Origin: Massilia arenae
GTDB lineage: Bacteria; Pseudomonadota; Gammaproteobacteria; Burkholderiales; Burkholderiaceae_D
NCBI RefSeq assembly: GCF_008014745.1
Contig: NZ_VPFD01000005.1
Span: forward strand, 1-64,000
DNA: 64,000 bases
Reading direction: 5' to 3'
Position numbers and translations under genes: made by a program. Position 1 is the first letter of the stretch. Every line of letters begins with the position of its first letter. Positions 8,398 through 17,247 of the stretch are shown piece by piece. Under the pieces are notes generated by a model. The model was given only the letters and a program-made list of their open reading frames with translations. It was not told where the DNA came from and made no database searches.

Positions 8398-9330
8398 ATG
8401 TACACCGCTACTGGCGCGGGCGGACTGTCCCGCTCCACCCTGCTCGGCATCGGCGCCGGCATCGCCGCCGGCGCACTCTGGGGCCTGGTCTTCCTGGCCC
8501 CGGAACTGGCGCCCGGATTCCTGCCGATCCAGCTCTCGGCCGGACGCTACCTGGCCTATGGCCTGGTCGCCGCCATCCTCATCTACCCTGCCTGGGGACG
8601 GCTGCGCCACCACCTCGGCTGGCCAACGTGGCGCGCCCTGATCGGACTCAGCCTCACTGGCAACATCATCTACTACCTGTTCCTCGCCAATGCCGTGCAA
8701 CTGGGCGGCGTGGCCATGGCCTCGATCGTGATCGGGCTGCTGCCGATCGCGGTCACCCTGGTGGGCTCGCGCGACGGCAACGCGGTGCCGCTTCGCCGGC
8801 TGCTGCCTTCACTGCTGCTGAGCGGCGCCGGCCTGGCCTGCATCGGCTGGGAATCGCTGTCGGCGTCCGGGCCTGGATCGCTGGCCGGCCTGGCCTGCGC
8901 CTTCGGCGCGCTGGTGTCGTGGACCATCTTCGCGGTGCACAACAGCCGCTGGCTGGCGCGCATCGAGGGAATTTCGTCGCATGAGTGGAACCTGCTGGTG
9001 GGCGTGGTCACGGGCGTCATGGCGCTGGCGCTGGCGGTGCCGGCCTTCGTGCTGGCGCCGGGCGAGCACACCTTGCCGGCCTGGCTGCGGTTCGGCGCGC
9101 TGGTCAGTGCGGTCGCGATCCTGTGCTCGGTGGTCGGCAACGCCCTGTGGAACCACGCCAGCCGCGCACTGCCCCTGAGCCTGATGGGCCAGATGATCGT
9201 GTTCGAGACCATCTTCGCGGCCCTGTATGGCTTTCTGTGGGAAGCGCGCTGGCCGAGCGGGTTCGAGACGGCGGCTTTGGTGTTGCTGGTGGTGGGCGTG
9301 ATCTCGTGCGCTTCGGCGCACCGGCGCTAG
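8398..9330 (+). CDS. EamA/DMT-family membrane transporter
   Basis: This is a drug/metabolite transporter superfamily protein of 310 residues with about ten predicted membrane helices in two EamA repeats. The first repeat begins GIGAGIAAGALWGLVFLAPE and the second begins after residue 165 with GLACAFGALVSWTIFAVHNS. Such proteins export amino acids, metabolites or toxic compounds; no substrate can be assigned from sequence. A strong Shine-Dalgarno AAAGGAG lies eight bases before the ATG. Its stop overlaps by 4 bases the end of the converging MocR remnant. The preceding AraC gene may regulate it. Confidence 0.88.
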   Translation: MYTATGAGGLSRSTLLGIGAGIAAGALWGLVFLAPELAPGFLPIQLSAGRYLAYGLVAAILIYPAWGRLRHHLGWPTWRALIGLSLTGNIIYYLFLANAVQLGGVAMASIVIGLLPIAVTLVGSRDGNAVPLRRLLPSLLLSGAGLACIGWESLSASGPGSLAGLACAFGALVSWTIFAVHNSRWLARIEGISSHEWNLLVGVVTGVMALALAVPAFVLAPGEHTLPAWLRFGALVSAVAILCSVVGNALWNHASRALPLSLMGQMIVFETIFAALYGFLWEARWPSGFETAALVLLVVGVISCASAHRR

Positions 9331-10202
9331 ACTTCCTCGATCGCTTCACGCAGACGGCGTACCGCCGCCGTCGCCGCCTCCGGCGTCGCGAAGTTGGCAA
9401 ACCCCATCAACAAGCCGCCGCGGCGCGACCTGCCCATCCGCCAGTCGGCGAGGGCTTGCAATCCCATTCCACGCGCCCGCGCCGCCGCGGCCAGCAGCCG
9501 GTCGTCCCGCCCGGCGGCGAGCCGCGCCAGCACGTGGATGCCGCCGGCCTGCGGCTGCACCGTCAGCGCGTCTCCCATCTCGCGCGCCAGCGCATCGACC
9601 AGGTAGCCACGCCGCTCGGCATACAGTGTGCGCATCCTGCGCAGGTGTCGCGCGAAGTGGCCCTGTTCCATGAACTCGGCCACCGTCGCCTGCGGCAGGA
9701 TCGAGCCCGGGCCGGGAAGATGGTCGACCATCTCGCGCACACGCGTCACCTGCGATTCAGGGACAACCAGATAGGCCAGCCGCAGGCCGGGCAGCAGCAC
9801 CTTGCTGAAGGTGCCGGTGTACAGAACCCGGCCATGGCGATCGATGCTTTTCAGGGCCGGCAAGGGACGGCCGTGGTAGCGGAACTCGCTGTCGTAGTCG
9901 TCCTCGATGATCCAGGCGCGGGCGGCGGCGGCCCATGCCAGCAGTTCCAGGCGGCGCGGCAGCGACATCGCCACGCTCATGGGGCTCTGGTGGGTGGGCG
10001 TCACCACAACGAACCGCGCATCCGGCGCCCGTTGCAGGCCGCGCGCCACGTCCAGTCCTTCGCCGTCGACCGGCACCGGCGCCAGGCGCAGCCCGGACTG
10101 CACCAGGAAACGCCGGGCGAGCACATAGCCTAAATCTTCGTACCACCCGACGTCGCCATCGCGCAGCAGGACACGCCGCGCCAGTTCCAGCGCGCCGTGG
10201 TA
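9327..10202 (-). pseudogene. 5'-truncated MocR-type (GntR/aminotransferase) regulator remnant
   Basis: The C-terminal part of a MocR-class regulator survives, namely the fold-type I aminotransferase domain that binds pyridoxal phosphate. The Lys-containing motif YTGTFSKVLLPGLRLAY and the earlier IIEDDYDSEFRY are intact. Reading upstream of the GTG at 10124, the frame still codes recognisable family sequence (ALELARRVLLRDGDVGWYED) to about position 10200, then hits a stop at 10217-10215. The N-terminal winged helix and the start of the aminotransferase domain are missing. On the other side of the breakpoint lies a headless CMD-family remnant on the opposite strand. It is therefore a broken gene, not a short one. 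Confidence 0.8.
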
Positions 10203-10203
10203 G

Positions 10204-10323
10204 CCGGACGCCGACTACGAGCCGCTCAGGGAATATTTCAGCGACGTCGAAGTCTCCGACCTCACCTTTGCCATCGCCCTGATGAGCGCCTTCAACCGCC
10301 TCGCGATCGGGATGCGCCAGTGA
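10204..10323 (+). pseudogene. C-terminal remnant of a carboxymuconolactone decarboxylase/AhpD-family gene
   Basis: About 39 codons encode a typical CMD-family C-terminus, including EYFSDVEVSDLTFAIALMSA and ending FNRLAIGMRQ. An in-frame TAG at 10201 precedes it and the active-site CxxC part is absent, so this is a 5'-deleted remnant. It ends in GTGA overlap with the azoR remnant, preserving what looks like the original operon joint. CMD genes are often divergent from MocR regulators, which fits the neighbour on the left. Confidence 0.75.
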
Positions 10324-10463
10324 ATATCCTGCACATAGATTGCAGTCCGCGCACCGAGTCGCACAGCCACGCGTTATCAGGCGCGATGGTCCAGGAGCTG
10401 CTGGCGCGGCATCCTCACGCCAGCGTGCTGCGGCGCGACCTGCGCCTGGCGCGGACCGCCTAA
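10320..10463 (+). pseudogene. azoR: N-terminal remnant of FMN-dependent NADH-azoreductase
   Basis: Starting at GTG (10320), 47 codons give NILHIDCSPRTESHSHALSG and then a family-like helix ending RRDLRLARTA before TAA. Intact AzoR proteins are about 200 residues, so only the first beta-strand, the phosphate-binding SPR loop and the first helix remain. The similarity stops near 10450. The GTG overlaps the CMD stop codon, as expected for translational coupling in an ancestral CMD-azoR operon. Confidence 0.7.
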
Positions 10464-10548
10464 GCGCTTCCGAAGGCACGCACTGATCGTGTTGGCGTAG
10501 CTGCGACTAATGCAGCCAAACCGACCACGGCGTGCCCGACGGGCAGAC

Positions 10549-11364
10549 TCAGCGCCGCACCGACAGCCCGAATGCGAGGCCCAGATCGGGTGTGTTCCTA
10601 TTCAGCCCACGCACCACCATCGCATCGACCTGGCAGTTCTTGTTCAGCAGCCAGCTCACGCCCGCGTCGACCTGCACCTGGCTGCCGCCATGAGATGCAG
10701 ACGCGATCTGCGGCGCCGCCACTTCAAAAAATCCCTGAAGGTGTTCAGTGAACTTCTTGCCCAGCGACGCCGCCAGGATTCCGTAGCGGTAGCGCGCGCC
10801 GTCATCGTCCACGTCGGCCCCGACGCCCGGCGTCACGGCCAACGACCAGCCTTTTGGCAGATCCCATTCAGCCGCCAGCACCAGCTGCGGCAGAACACCC
10901 GCGACCCGCAGCGCCGAGCTACCGCTTGGCAGCGCCATCGTGCCGATCAGCCCCAGGGCGGGATGTGCGCCCTCCCCGTCGGCAAAATGCCATTTGACTC
11001 CGATTGACGTGGCGTTCCAGCCGGCGCTTGTGGTGCGCACGCGAGTAGCCGGATCGAGGCTGTGCTCGACGCTACGGCCGTCGGTCTCGACGCGCAGTTC
11101 GGTCGTATCGCCCAGGCCGATACGCAGCAGCGTTGGCGTGCTCAAGGTGCGCACGTGCAGATCGTCATCGCGCTGGCGATCCCAGTTGACGCCAATCTCG
11201 AGCTGAACGCGGCCGTGACCGACGACTTGGCTCGAATTGGCGACGTTAGGACGGTCGGGATTGATGGCATCGCCGTCCTGGGCGTGAGCGAACTGGGCGC
11301 TGCAAACCAGCGTCAGGAGCGCTGCCGGACGTCGCAGGCGCGTAAGGGTTGGCGAAAAAATCAT
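10549..11364 (-). CDS. Putative outer-membrane transporter-like protein (Phenol_MetA_deg type)
   Basis: This is a 271-residue protein with a signal peptide (LLTLVCSAQFAHA, cleaved near residue 28). The mature part has alternating beta-strand patterns such as GRVQLEIGVNWDRQRDDD and QVQVDAGVSWLLNK, and ends in a beta-signal-like strand LGLAFGLSVRR. The family is annotated as MetA-pathway phenol degradation-like or simply transporter, and is thought to form an outer-membrane beta-barrel. Its substrate is unknown. It is divergent from the penicillin-binding protein gene and is preceded in the genome by the decayed MocR/CMD/azoR segment. Confidence 0.75.
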   Translation of the reverse strand: MIFSPTLTRLRRPAALLTLVCSAQFAHAQDGDAINPDRPNVANSSQVVGHGRVQLEIGVNWDRQRDDDLHVRTLSTPTLLRIGLGDTTELRVETDGRSVEHSLDPATRVRTTSAGWNATSIGVKWHFADGEGAHPALGLIGTMALPSGSSALRVAGVLPQLVLAAEWDLPKGWSLAVTPGVGADVDDDGARYRYGILAASLGKKFTEHLQGFFEVAAPQIASASHGGSQVQVDAGVSWLLNKNCQVDAMVVRGLNRNTPDLGLAFGLSVRR

Positions 11365-11566
11365 ACGGTCAGATAAACAAGGAGGGACATGGTGTGCAAA
11401 GGTCGAGCCAGCTATTCTACGCCCTCGGTATGTGGCAAAGCGGCTTCAAGGTAGCGCCAGCCGCACCGCCCCAGAGCATGTCGCACTACCTTGGCCTTTT
11501 CGCATGACCCGGCAGCCGCACGACAGTAAGATCGGCCGCGTTTGACCAACCGTCCACGAAACCGCC

Positions 11567-13837
11567 ATGAAACCACGCCGCTCCCTCGTCATCCTGCTCT
11601 GTGCCCTGCTGAACGCGACCGCCCCGCAGGTGGCCGGCGCCTCGATCCTGCCTGACGTCCCCGACATCAAGGCCGTCACCGACTACCGCCCGAAGATCCC
11701 GCTGCGCGTGTACACCGCCGACAAGGTCCTGATCGGCGAATTCGGCGCCGAGCGGCGCGAGTTCGTCCCGGTGGCCAAGGTGCCGGCGCTGCTCAAGTCG
11801 GCCGTGCTGGCGATCGAAGACACCCGTTTCTACGAACACGGCGGGGTCGACTGGATCCGCGCGCTCGGCGCGGCCAAAGCCAATATCGGCGACTTCGGCA
11901 GCCAGGGCGCGTCCACCATCACGATGCAGGTCGCGCGCAACTTCTTCCTGTCGCGCGACAAGACCCTGCCGCGCAAGCTGACCGAGGTTGCCCTGGCCTA
12001 CAAGATCGAGAAGGCGCTCTCCAAGGACCAGATCCTCGAGGTCTACCTGAATCAGATCTATCTTGGCCAGCGCGCCTACGGCTTCGCCAGCGCGGCGCGC
12101 ACCTATTTCGGCAAGCCGCTGCCAGACCTGAGCCTGGGCGAGATCGCGATGCTGGCCGGCCTGCCGCAGAATCCTTCCAGCAGCAACCCGGTGTCGAATC
12201 CCCAGGCGGCCCGCAAGCGCCAGCAGGTTGTGCTCAGGCGCATGCGCGAACTGGCGATCATCACCGAACCCCAGTACCGCCGCGCCCTGGCCGAGCGCCT
12301 GCAGGTGCGCAGCTACGGCGCCACCCTGAACCCGCGCGCGGCCTGGGTCGCCGAGATCGCGCGCCAGGCGGTCCATGCCCGCTTCGGCCAGGCGGCCTAC
12401 GAGCGCGGCATCACGGTCACCACCACCATCGTGGCCGCCGAGCAGGACGCGGCCTATGAATCGGTGCGCCGCAACGTGCTCGCCTACGACCGCCGCCACG
12501 GCTACCGCGGCCCCGAAGCGCGCATCGCGCTGCCGGCCGGCGCCGACGAAAAAACGGACGCGATCGCCGCCGCCCTGCAGAAACGCCCCGCCGTGGACGG
12601 CTTGATCCCGGCGGTGGTCGTCGCTGCATCGCCCAAGCGGGTGCGCGCCCTGCTCGCCAACGGCGACGCCGTCGAGGTCACCGGCCCCGGCCTGGCCTTC
12701 GCCGCCGGAACTCTGTCGAGCAAGGCCAAGCCGGCGTCAAAGCTGACACCCGGCGCCGTCATCCGGCTGGCAAAGGCCGCCGACGGCGCCCTGTCGATCG
12801 CCCAGTTGCCCGAGGTGGCAGCCGCCTTCGTGGCGCTCGACACCGAGACCGGCGCCTACCGCGCGCTGGTCGGCGGCTTCGATTATTCGGTCCACAAGTT
12901 CAACCACGTGACCCAGGCCTGGCGCCAGCCGGGGTCGAGCATCAAGCCCTTCGTCTATTCTGCCGGCCTGGAACGCGGCTTCTTCCCCGGCACGCAAATC
13001 CTCGACGAGCCGCCCGACTTCAGCGCGGAGAAGGCCTATGCCAATTGGTCGCCGCGCAATGACGACAATGTGTTCGAAGGCCCGGTCACGGTGCGCCACG
13101 CGCTGTCGCGTTCACGCAATGTGCCGACCGTGCGCATGCTGCGCGCGCTGGACGTCGACTACACCCGCGAGCACCTGGCGCGCTTCGGCTTCGACGCCGC
13201 CCGCCAGCCGCGCAACCTGACGCTCGGCCTGGGCACGGGCGCCGTCACGCCGCTGCAGATGGCCGGCGCCTATGCGGTGCTGGCCAACGGCGGCTACCGC
13301 GTCGAGCCGTGGCTGATCGCGCGCATCCAGGACGGTGACGGCACCGTCCTGCTTGACCATACAGCGCCTCAACCGCGCCAGTCCAGCGCCCGAGTGCTCG
13401 ACGAGCGCAACGCCTTCATCGTCGACAGCATGCTGCGCGACGTCACCCGGGTCGGCACCGCGGCCGCCGCCTCGCGCCAGTTGCAAAGGGTCGACCTGGC
13501 CGGCAAGACCGGCACCACCAGCAATGCGGTCGACGGCTGGTTCGCCGGCTATGGCGGTGGCGTGTCGGCGGTGGCCTGGATGGGTTATGACGAGCCGCGC
13601 TCGCTCGGCGGCCGCGAATTCGGCTCGACCCTGGCGCTGCCGATGTGGATCGACTTCATGCGCGTCGCGCTGGCCAAGACCCCACAGCACGAGCCGCTGC
13701 CGCCCGAGGGCGTGGCGCGCGCCGGCGGCGACTGGGTATATGCCGAATATGCGGAACAGGAACACCCGCCCGAGGCGGCGGATGGATTCGAGGCCTTGAT
13801 GGGCACCTTCTCGTCGGCCGACGAGGCGACGCAGTAG
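11567..13837 (+). CDS. Class A penicillin-binding protein (PBP1A-like)
   Basis: This bifunctional peptidoglycan synthase has a glycosyltransferase domain (residues about 55-225) followed by an OB-like insert and a transpeptidase domain (about 405-720). The glycosyltransferase motifs AIEDTRFYEHGGVD, GASTITMQVARNFFL and EVYLNQIYLG are present. Transpeptidase motifs are the nucleophile GSSIKP, SRN in HALSRSRNVP, and KTGTT. The 756 residues are a little short for PBP1A. The N-terminus is unusual: a short signal-like stretch (SLVILLCALLNATAPQVAGA) rather than the long membrane anchor normally seen, so it could be released or weakly anchored. It stands alone, divergent from the outer-membrane protein gene. 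Confidence 0.92.
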   Translation: MKPRRSLVILLCALLNATAPQVAGASILPDVPDIKAVTDYRPKIPLRVYTADKVLIGEFGAERREFVPVAKVPALLKSAVLAIEDTRFYEHGGVDWIRALGAAKANIGDFGSQGASTITMQVARNFFLSRDKTLPRKLTEVALAYKIEKALSKDQILEVYLNQIYLGQRAYGFASAARTYFGKPLPDLSLGEIAMLAGLPQNPSSSNPVSNPQAARKRQQVVLRRMRELAIITEPQYRRALAERLQVRSYGATLNPRAAWVAEIARQAVHARFGQAAYERGITVTTTIVAAEQDAAYESVRRNVLAYDRRHGYRGPEARIALPAGADEKTDAIAAALQKRPAVDGLIPAVVVAASPKRVRALLANGDAVEVTGPGLAFAAGTLSSKAKPASKLTPGAVIRLAKAADGALSIAQLPEVAAAFVALDTETGAYRALVGGFDYSVHKFNHVTQAWRQPGSSIKPFVYSAGLERGFFPGTQILDEPPDFSAEKAYANWSPRNDDNVFEGPVTVRHALSRSRNVPTVRMLRALDVDYTREHLARFGFDAARQPRNLTLGLGTGAVTPLQMAGAYAVLANGGYRVEPWLIARIQDGDGTVLLDHTAPQPRQSSARVLDERNAFIVDSMLRDVTRVGTAAAASRQLQRVDLAGKTGTTSNAVDGWFAGYGGGVSAVAWMGYDEPRSLGGREFGSTLALPMWIDFMRVALAKTPQHEPLPPEGVARAGGDWVYAEYAEQEHPPEAADGFEALMGTFSSADEATQ

Positions 13838-13843
13838 TCTGGC

Positions 13844-14677
13844 CTACAGCTCGATCAGAAGCTCAGGACGGAAGCCTTCCTGCTCGCCCTTGCTCAGGTA
13901 GCCCAGCGGATTGGCCACCACCCGGCACGACCAGGAATGGGCGCCGTCGCGGCCCTCGACCACGTAGTCGTTCAGGCAGTGCAGGTGGCCGTGCATCCAC
14001 AGCTGCGCGTGCTTGAACAGGCCGTCGAGCGCATTGCAGAAGCCCGCCGTGCCGGGCGTGAGGCCGTAGCGCGGATCGGCGCTCATCAGGCTCGGCGCGA
14101 AATGGGTGACCACCGCCGTCTTGCCTTCGAACGGCGTGGCCAGCGCCGCGCGCAGCCAGGCCTGGCAGTCGAGCGACATGGCGCGGATGCCCTCGGCCAG
14201 CACCTTCTCGCCATCTTTCAGGGTCGTGTTCTTGCTCAGGTAGTAGTTCGCCGCGCGGAACGCCTTGTTACGCTGCTGCATCTGCTTGGTGAGGTCGGTG
14301 TCGCGCAGCGCCAGGGCGTCGAAATCGCTCCACAAGGTGGTGCCGATGAAGCGCACGTGATCGATGACGACGATCTCGCGGTCGAGCCAGACGATGCCGA
14401 GCCGCTCGCAGGTGGCGCGCAGCCGCGCATAAGTGGCGTCGTAGTCGAGCGAATCGAATTCGTGGTTACCGGGAATAAACAGCACCCGCTTGCCGGCCAG
14501 CGCCGGCAATGCGGGAGAGAAGCGCTCGAGTCCGAAATCCTGGGTTTCCAGGCGCGAGCCGTCCTGATAGGAGCCTATGTCGCCGGCCAGCACCACGACG
14601 TCGGCGCCAGGCAGGATGAACGGCTGGAAGCCGGGATAGCGTTCGAGGTGCAGGTCGGAGAAAAGCTGTATGCGCAT
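13844..14677 (-). CDS. Calcineurin-like metallophosphoesterase
   Basis: This 277-residue cytoplasmic phosphoesterase carries the full dinuclear metal motif set: FSDLHLE at residues 6-12, LAGDIG near 31-36, GNHEFD near 71-76, the His of VVTHFAPS and the late HGHLH. Substrates of this subgroup are usually unknown nucleotides, phosphodiesters or nucleic acids. It has no signal peptide. It converges on the penicillin-binding protein gene with a 6-base gap and is not obviously in an operon. Confidence 0.88.
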   Translation of the reverse strand: MRIQLFSDLHLERYPGFQPFILPGADVVVLAGDIGSYQDGSRLETQDFGLERFSPALPALAGKRVLFIPGNHEFDSLDYDATYARLRATCERLGIVWLDREIVVIDHVRFIGTTLWSDFDALALRDTDLTKQMQQRNKAFRAANYYLSKNTTLKDGEKVLAEGIRAMSLDCQAWLRAALATPFEGKTAVVTHFAPSLMSADPRYGLTPGTAGFCNALDGLFKHAQLWMHGHLHCLNDYVVEGRDGAHSWSCRVVANPLGYLSKGEQEGFRPELLIEL

Positions 14678-14728
14678 GGGCTCCGAGTATACAGCAGGCG
14701 CCGCCCGGCTTCAGGCGGCGCCACCGTA

Positions 14729-17011
14729 TCAGAAGCGCACGTTCGCCGTCAGGCTGGCCGAGCGCGGCGTGCCCGGCGTGTAGCGGTAGCCGCTCTTGTT
14801 GATGGCCGCGACATACTTCTCGTCGCCGATGTTGTACACGTTCAGGCGCAGGTCGACGTTCTTGCTGACCTTGTAGCCGACCATGGCGTCGAATACCCAG
14901 TACGACTCGGTGTAAGCCGGGGTGCCGATCGCGCCGTCGGTGCCGCGCGCCAGCTTGTCACTAAAGCGCGCGCCGCCGCCGATGCGCAGACCCCATGGCA
15001 GGTCGTACGAGGTCCAGGCGGTGAACGACTGCTTCGGCGTGTAGGTCAGGCTGTTCTCGCCAGCGGCGGTGACGTTGCGGCCACGCTCGACGCTGGTGTC
15101 CATGTACAGGTAGCCGGCGCTGAGCAGCCAGTGCGGGGCCAGCTCACCGGTGGCGCCCAGTTCCACGCCCTGCACCCGTTTCTCGCCGGTCTGGTACCAC
15201 TGCTGGTCGGCCGGATCCTGCTCGACCTCGTTCTCGACCTCGGTGCGGAACAGCGCGGCCGACAGCGACAGCTTCGATTTCAGCAGGTCGAGCTTGCCGC
15301 CGACTTCGGTAGTGACCGTCTTTTGCGGATCGTAGATCGGATTCTGGGCGCTGTTGGCGCTGCCCGACACGGTGAAGCTGCCGCCCGGCGGCTGCTTCGA
15401 GCTGGCCACCATCGCATACACGCTGCTGTTGGCGGTGGGCTTGTACAGCGCCGACAGCTTGCCGTTGACGAGGTTTTCGCCGACCTTGAAGCGGGTCGAG
15501 GTGAGCACGTTATTGGTCAGCGCCACCACCGAATAGTCGCCGCGGAAGTGGTCGAGGCGCACGCCGCCGTTGAAGATCCAGCGTTCACCGACCTTGACGG
15601 TGTCGAACACGTACACGCTCTGGGTGTCGACCTCCCCCTCGTTGTAGGCGCCGGTGCGGCGCACATTGACCGGAGTGGTCGGGGCGTCGCTCGGGTTTGG
15701 ACGGTAGATATTCGCGGCCGGCAGCGTGCCCAGGCCGGTCAGGCCCCAGGTGGTCTGGCGTTCGCTGGTGATTTCCAGGCCCGTCACCAGGGTGTGCGAC
15801 ACGGCGCCGGTATTGAACTGGCTGGTCAGGGTCGTGACGTTGGTGAGGATCTTGTTTTCCTGGTCCTTGCCGGTGCGGATGCTGCGCGCCAGGGTCCAGG
15901 TGCTCGGATCGCCCTGGACCGGCGTCGCCAGGTTGGCAGCGCTGGTGAGGAAGGCGGTCAGCAGGTAATCCTGGCTGGTCTTGCCGTAGCGGCTCGTGTT
16001 CTGCAGCTTCATGGTCGGCGAGAAGTCGTGCTCGATGCGCACAGTGGCCATGTCGGCCTTCACGTCGTCGTAGTCATCGACCGAGCCGTAGAAATTCTTG
16101 GGGTCGACCTTGGGAGCGTCGGCGACCCAGGGCCGGGCGCGGTCCGGACTGGTGTAGCCGGGCAGGCCGATCACGAATACGCCACCGTCGGGGATGTTGT
16201 TCTGGTCGACGTGCAGGTAGTCCAGGTGCACGCGGGTCGGGCCGTTCAGGCCGAAGCCGATGCTCGGCGCCACCGCCCAGCGCTTGTTCTCGACCACGTC
16301 GCGCGCTGCGCTGCCCGAATCCTGGGCCAGCACGTTCAGGCGCACGGCGATGCCGCGCTGTTCATCCAGCACCTTGTTGGCATCAAGCGTGATGCGTTTC
16401 TGGTCTCCGCTACCACCAGTGATCGCGGTAGTCACCAGGTCGGTGAGATTCGCCTTCTTGGTCACCAGGTTGACCGAACCGGTCGGGGCGCTGCGGCCGT
16501 TGTCGGTGCCGGCCGGGCCCTTCAGCACATCGATCTGCTCCAGGTTGAACACGTCGCGCGAGATCGAGCCGATGTCGCGCACGCCGTCGACGTAGATGCT
16601 GCTGGAGGTATCGAAGCCGCGCATGAAGATCGCGTCGCCGGTAGTCGTGTTGCCGTTCTCGCCCAGGAAAAAGGCGCCGACGCCGGGGGTGTTGCGCAGC
16701 GCCTCGGTCAGGGTCAGGGCGCCCTGCTGCTCGAACAGCTCCTTCTTGATCACCTGGATCGTCTGGGCGGTATCGACCAGACGCTCGGTGTACTTGGGCG
16801 ACGAGGCATTCTCGGCGCGGAACGGGTTCTCGTAGGCGCCGACGACTTCGACGGTCGACTGTGGTGCGATGGTGGCTGGCGCTGCGGTGGCAGTGGCAGC
16901 GGTGGCATTGTCGGCGGCGTGCGCGCCGAGCGGCAGCAGGGCCGCGGCCAGTGCGGTGCCCGCGAGCTGGCTGCGGGTGATTGGGTGCTTGCGGCTTTTT
17001 ATTGCTTTCAT
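14729..17011 (-). CDS. TonB-dependent siderophore receptor (Fiu/FhuE-like)
   Basis: This outer-membrane gated channel for ferric siderophores is 760 residues with a signal peptide ending LGAHAA. The plug domain begins near residue 65 (ERLVDTAQTIQVIKKELFEQ), including the conserved IYVDGVRD and LKGPAGTDNGRSAPTGSVNL segments. The 22-strand barrel ends with a classic C-terminal strand SASLTANVRF. Similarity in the plug suggests the catecholate Fiu-like subgroup, but substrate assignment from sequence alone is weak. A near-consensus Fur box lies about 90 bases upstream, so iron repression is expected. Confidence 0.92.
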   Translation of the reverse strand: MKAIKSRKHPITRSQLAGTALAAALLPLGAHAADNATAATATAAPATIAPQSTVEVVGAYENPFRAENASSPKYTERLVDTAQTIQVIKKELFEQQGALTLTEALRNTPGVGAFFLGENGNTTTGDAIFMRGFDTSSSIYVDGVRDIGSISRDVFNLEQIDVLKGPAGTDNGRSAPTGSVNLVTKKANLTDLVTTAITGGSGDQKRITLDANKVLDEQRGIAVRLNVLAQDSGSAARDVVENKRWAVAPSIGFGLNGPTRVHLDYLHVDQNNIPDGGVFVIGLPGYTSPDRARPWVADAPKVDPKNFYGSVDDYDDVKADMATVRIEHDFSPTMKLQNTSRYGKTSQDYLLTAFLTSAANLATPVQGDPSTWTLARSIRTGKDQENKILTNVTTLTSQFNTGAVSHTLVTGLEITSERQTTWGLTGLGTLPAANIYRPNPSDAPTTPVNVRRTGAYNEGEVDTQSVYVFDTVKVGERWIFNGGVRLDHFRGDYSVVALTNNVLTSTRFKVGENLVNGKLSALYKPTANSSVYAMVASSKQPPGGSFTVSGSANSAQNPIYDPQKTVTTEVGGKLDLLKSKLSLSAALFRTEVENEVEQDPADQQWYQTGEKRVQGVELGATGELAPHWLLSAGYLYMDTSVERGRNVTAAGENSLTYTPKQSFTAWTSYDLPWGLRIGGGARFSDKLARGTDGAIGTPAYTESYWVFDAMVGYKVSKNVDLRLNVYNIGDEKYVAAINKSGYRYTPGTPRSASLTANVRF

Positions 17012-17098
17012 GGCGAGGCGGTCTCTCTCAGGTGAGTGGTGCGTGTAAACACTGCAAGTAAAACAATGATTCTACCGAGAACGTCAATACATGTAAAC

Positions 17099-17117
17099 GA
17101 TAATCATTATCATTCGC
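17099..17117 (-). promoter_or_regulatory. Fur box upstream of the siderophore receptor
   Basis: The sequence GATAATCATTATCATTCGC (plus strand) matches, as its reverse complement, 16 of 19 positions of the Fur consensus GATAATGATAATCATTATC. It lies 88 bases before the receptor ATG. It predicts repression by Fur with iron. Confidence 0.85.
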
Positions 17118-17176
17118 GTTCGCGCCACACTCTTGGCCGAGCTTGCATCGGCCTTTTGCCAGTAGCAGAAAGCAAA

Positions 17177-17199
17177 CGTCCCCGCTCTTGGCGGGGACG
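17177..17199 (-). terminator. Hairpin, candidate terminator after the DUF885 gene
   Basis: The arms CGTCCCCGC (17177-17185) and GCGGGGACG (17191-17199) pair perfectly over 9 bases with a 5-base loop. Read on the minus strand the stem is followed by TTTGCTTTC, a short T-rich tract. It is the second of two tandem hairpins below the DUF885 stop codon. Confidence 0.5.
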
Positions 17200-17214
17200 C
17201 TGTTCAATCATGCG

Positions 17215-17237
17215 GCATGCGGCGCCTCGCCGCATGC
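17215..17237 (-). terminator. Strong hairpin directly after the DUF885 stop
   Basis: The arms GCATGCGGCG (17215-17224) and CGCCGCATGC (17228-17237) form a perfect 10-bp stem with a 3-base loop, 10 bases past the stop codon. There is no long T tract on either strand. It may stabilise the mRNA end or terminate together with the neighbouring hairpin. Confidence 0.45.
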
Positions 17238-17247
17238 TTTGCCGACA

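Noticed and set aside
11447..11493. Inverted repeat CAAGGTAG/CTACCTTG before the penicillin-binding protein gene
   Set aside because: Eight-base arms separated by 31 bases, with no associated promoter or terminator signal.
13937..17035. 1032-residue plus-strand open frame
   Set aside because: It lies antisense to the phosphoesterase and siderophore receptor genes, with Arg/Ala/His-rich composition typical of GC-rich antisense frames and no motifs.
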